Assembly: GCA_964440295.1 (NCBI GenBank)
Contig: CAYTRT010000015.1
Span: 1 to 31,713 of the forward strand
Reading direction: 5' to 3'
From: CALIKS01 sp964440295
GTDB taxonomy: Archaea; Thermoproteota; Nitrososphaeria_A; Caldarchaeales; Calditenuaceae
DNA length: 31,713 nt
Below are positions 31,624 to 31,713 of the stretch, piece by piece. The translations under genes and the position numbers were made by a program. The notes under the pieces are model-generated. The model had not been told where the DNA came from. It saw nothing but the letters and a program-made list of their open reading frames with translations, and did no database searches. The stretch's first letter is position 1, and the number at the start of each line of letters is the position of its first letter.

Positions 31624-31713
31624 CAACACCACCTCACATAGAATGAGTAACGTATCAGGCATTAAACCCTCGCTTCTTGTAAAGATGGAAAAACATTACC
31701 ATTTGGAAAAGTA

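Larger units (their letters stand above)
23190..31713. mobile_element. Candidate tRNA-targeted genomic island (right end not in window)
   Basis: This is proposed from the tRNA fragment at its left edge, the visibly higher A+T content and different codon choice (TTA, ATT, AGA) of genes between 23.3 and 30.7 kb, and the cargo: an AbrB-like regulator, a putative restriction/defence operon, a decayed membrane gene, zinc-finger/zinc-ribbon small proteins and unknown small genes. No integrase, transposase or replication gene is seen inside the window, so the type of element (integrated plasmid, virus or defence island) is open, and the right boundary is unknown. Confidence 0.4.

Noticed and set aside
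1..31713. CRISPR array or insertion sequence
   Set aside because: No regularly spaced repeats, Cas genes, transposase frames or terminal inverted repeats were found on reading the window.

Overview
This window is a piece of an archaeal chromosome, most likely from the Thermoproteota/TACK side of the tree and probably thermophilic. The evidence is archaeal/eukaryotic-type ribosomal proteins (eS1/S3Ae, archaeal uS13 and uS15), a 20S proteasome beta subunit, two KEOPS subunits (Pcc1, Cgi121), a CTP-type riboflavin kinase with an N-terminal helix-turn-helix, a split cobalamin-independent methionine synthase, Tat-type leaders on solute-binding proteins, many GTG/TTG starts, and TATA-like boxes about 26-35 bases before start codons (leaderless promoters). 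No rRNA gene is present, so the lineage cannot be named more precisely.

Layout. 1-12.3 kb is a housekeeping region: DUF2095-like gene; eS1, Pcc1 and a RecJ-like DHH nuclease (minus strand); a MetE N/C gene pair; uS13; proteasome beta; riboflavin kinase and a membrane protein; a cupin; a NuoB-NuoC-small membrane protein-NuoD group from a complex I-like enzyme with no other subunits nearby; uS15; and a minus-strand operon of NAD kinase (fused to a winged helix), a ubiquitin-like MoaD/ThiS protein and Cgi121. 13.4-18.0 kb is a complete five-gene branched-chain amino-acid/amide-type ABC importer. 18.0-22.4 kb is a sugar-type ABC importer (binding protein and two permeases, no ATPase) divergent from a Gfo/Idh/MocA dehydrogenase.

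From about 23.2 kb the character changes. A 3'-terminal tRNA fragment (T-arm plus acceptor strand, minus strand) sits at 23190-23214 and has no 5' half. To its right the DNA is visibly richer in A+T. It carries an AbrB-like regulator coupled to a membrane/LEA/coiled-coil protein, a decayed DUF996-like membrane gene, a zinc-ribbon protein, a three-gene putative defence operon (unknown 106-aa protein, SF2 helicase, and a 990-aa nuclease-like/N6-adenine methyltransferase/target-recognition protein), an 18-bp perfect palindrome, and a minus-strand operon of two unknown proteins and a 50-aa C2H2 zinc finger. The simplest reading is an element integrated at a tRNA gene, with the intact tRNA and any integrase beyond the right edge of the window.

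The most promising candidate system is the operon at 25681-30673. Its helicase and nuclease-like/MTase/TRD proteins together have the domain content and total length of a single-chain Type ISP restriction enzyme, but split into two polypeptides and preceded by an unrecognised small protein. Other points worth a second look are a proteasome beta subunit with Ala in place of the catalytic Thr1, a NAD kinase with a C-terminal winged helix and an altered GGDG motif, and a ubiquitin-like protein whose Gly-Gly codons double as the Shine-Dalgarno sequence of the next gene.
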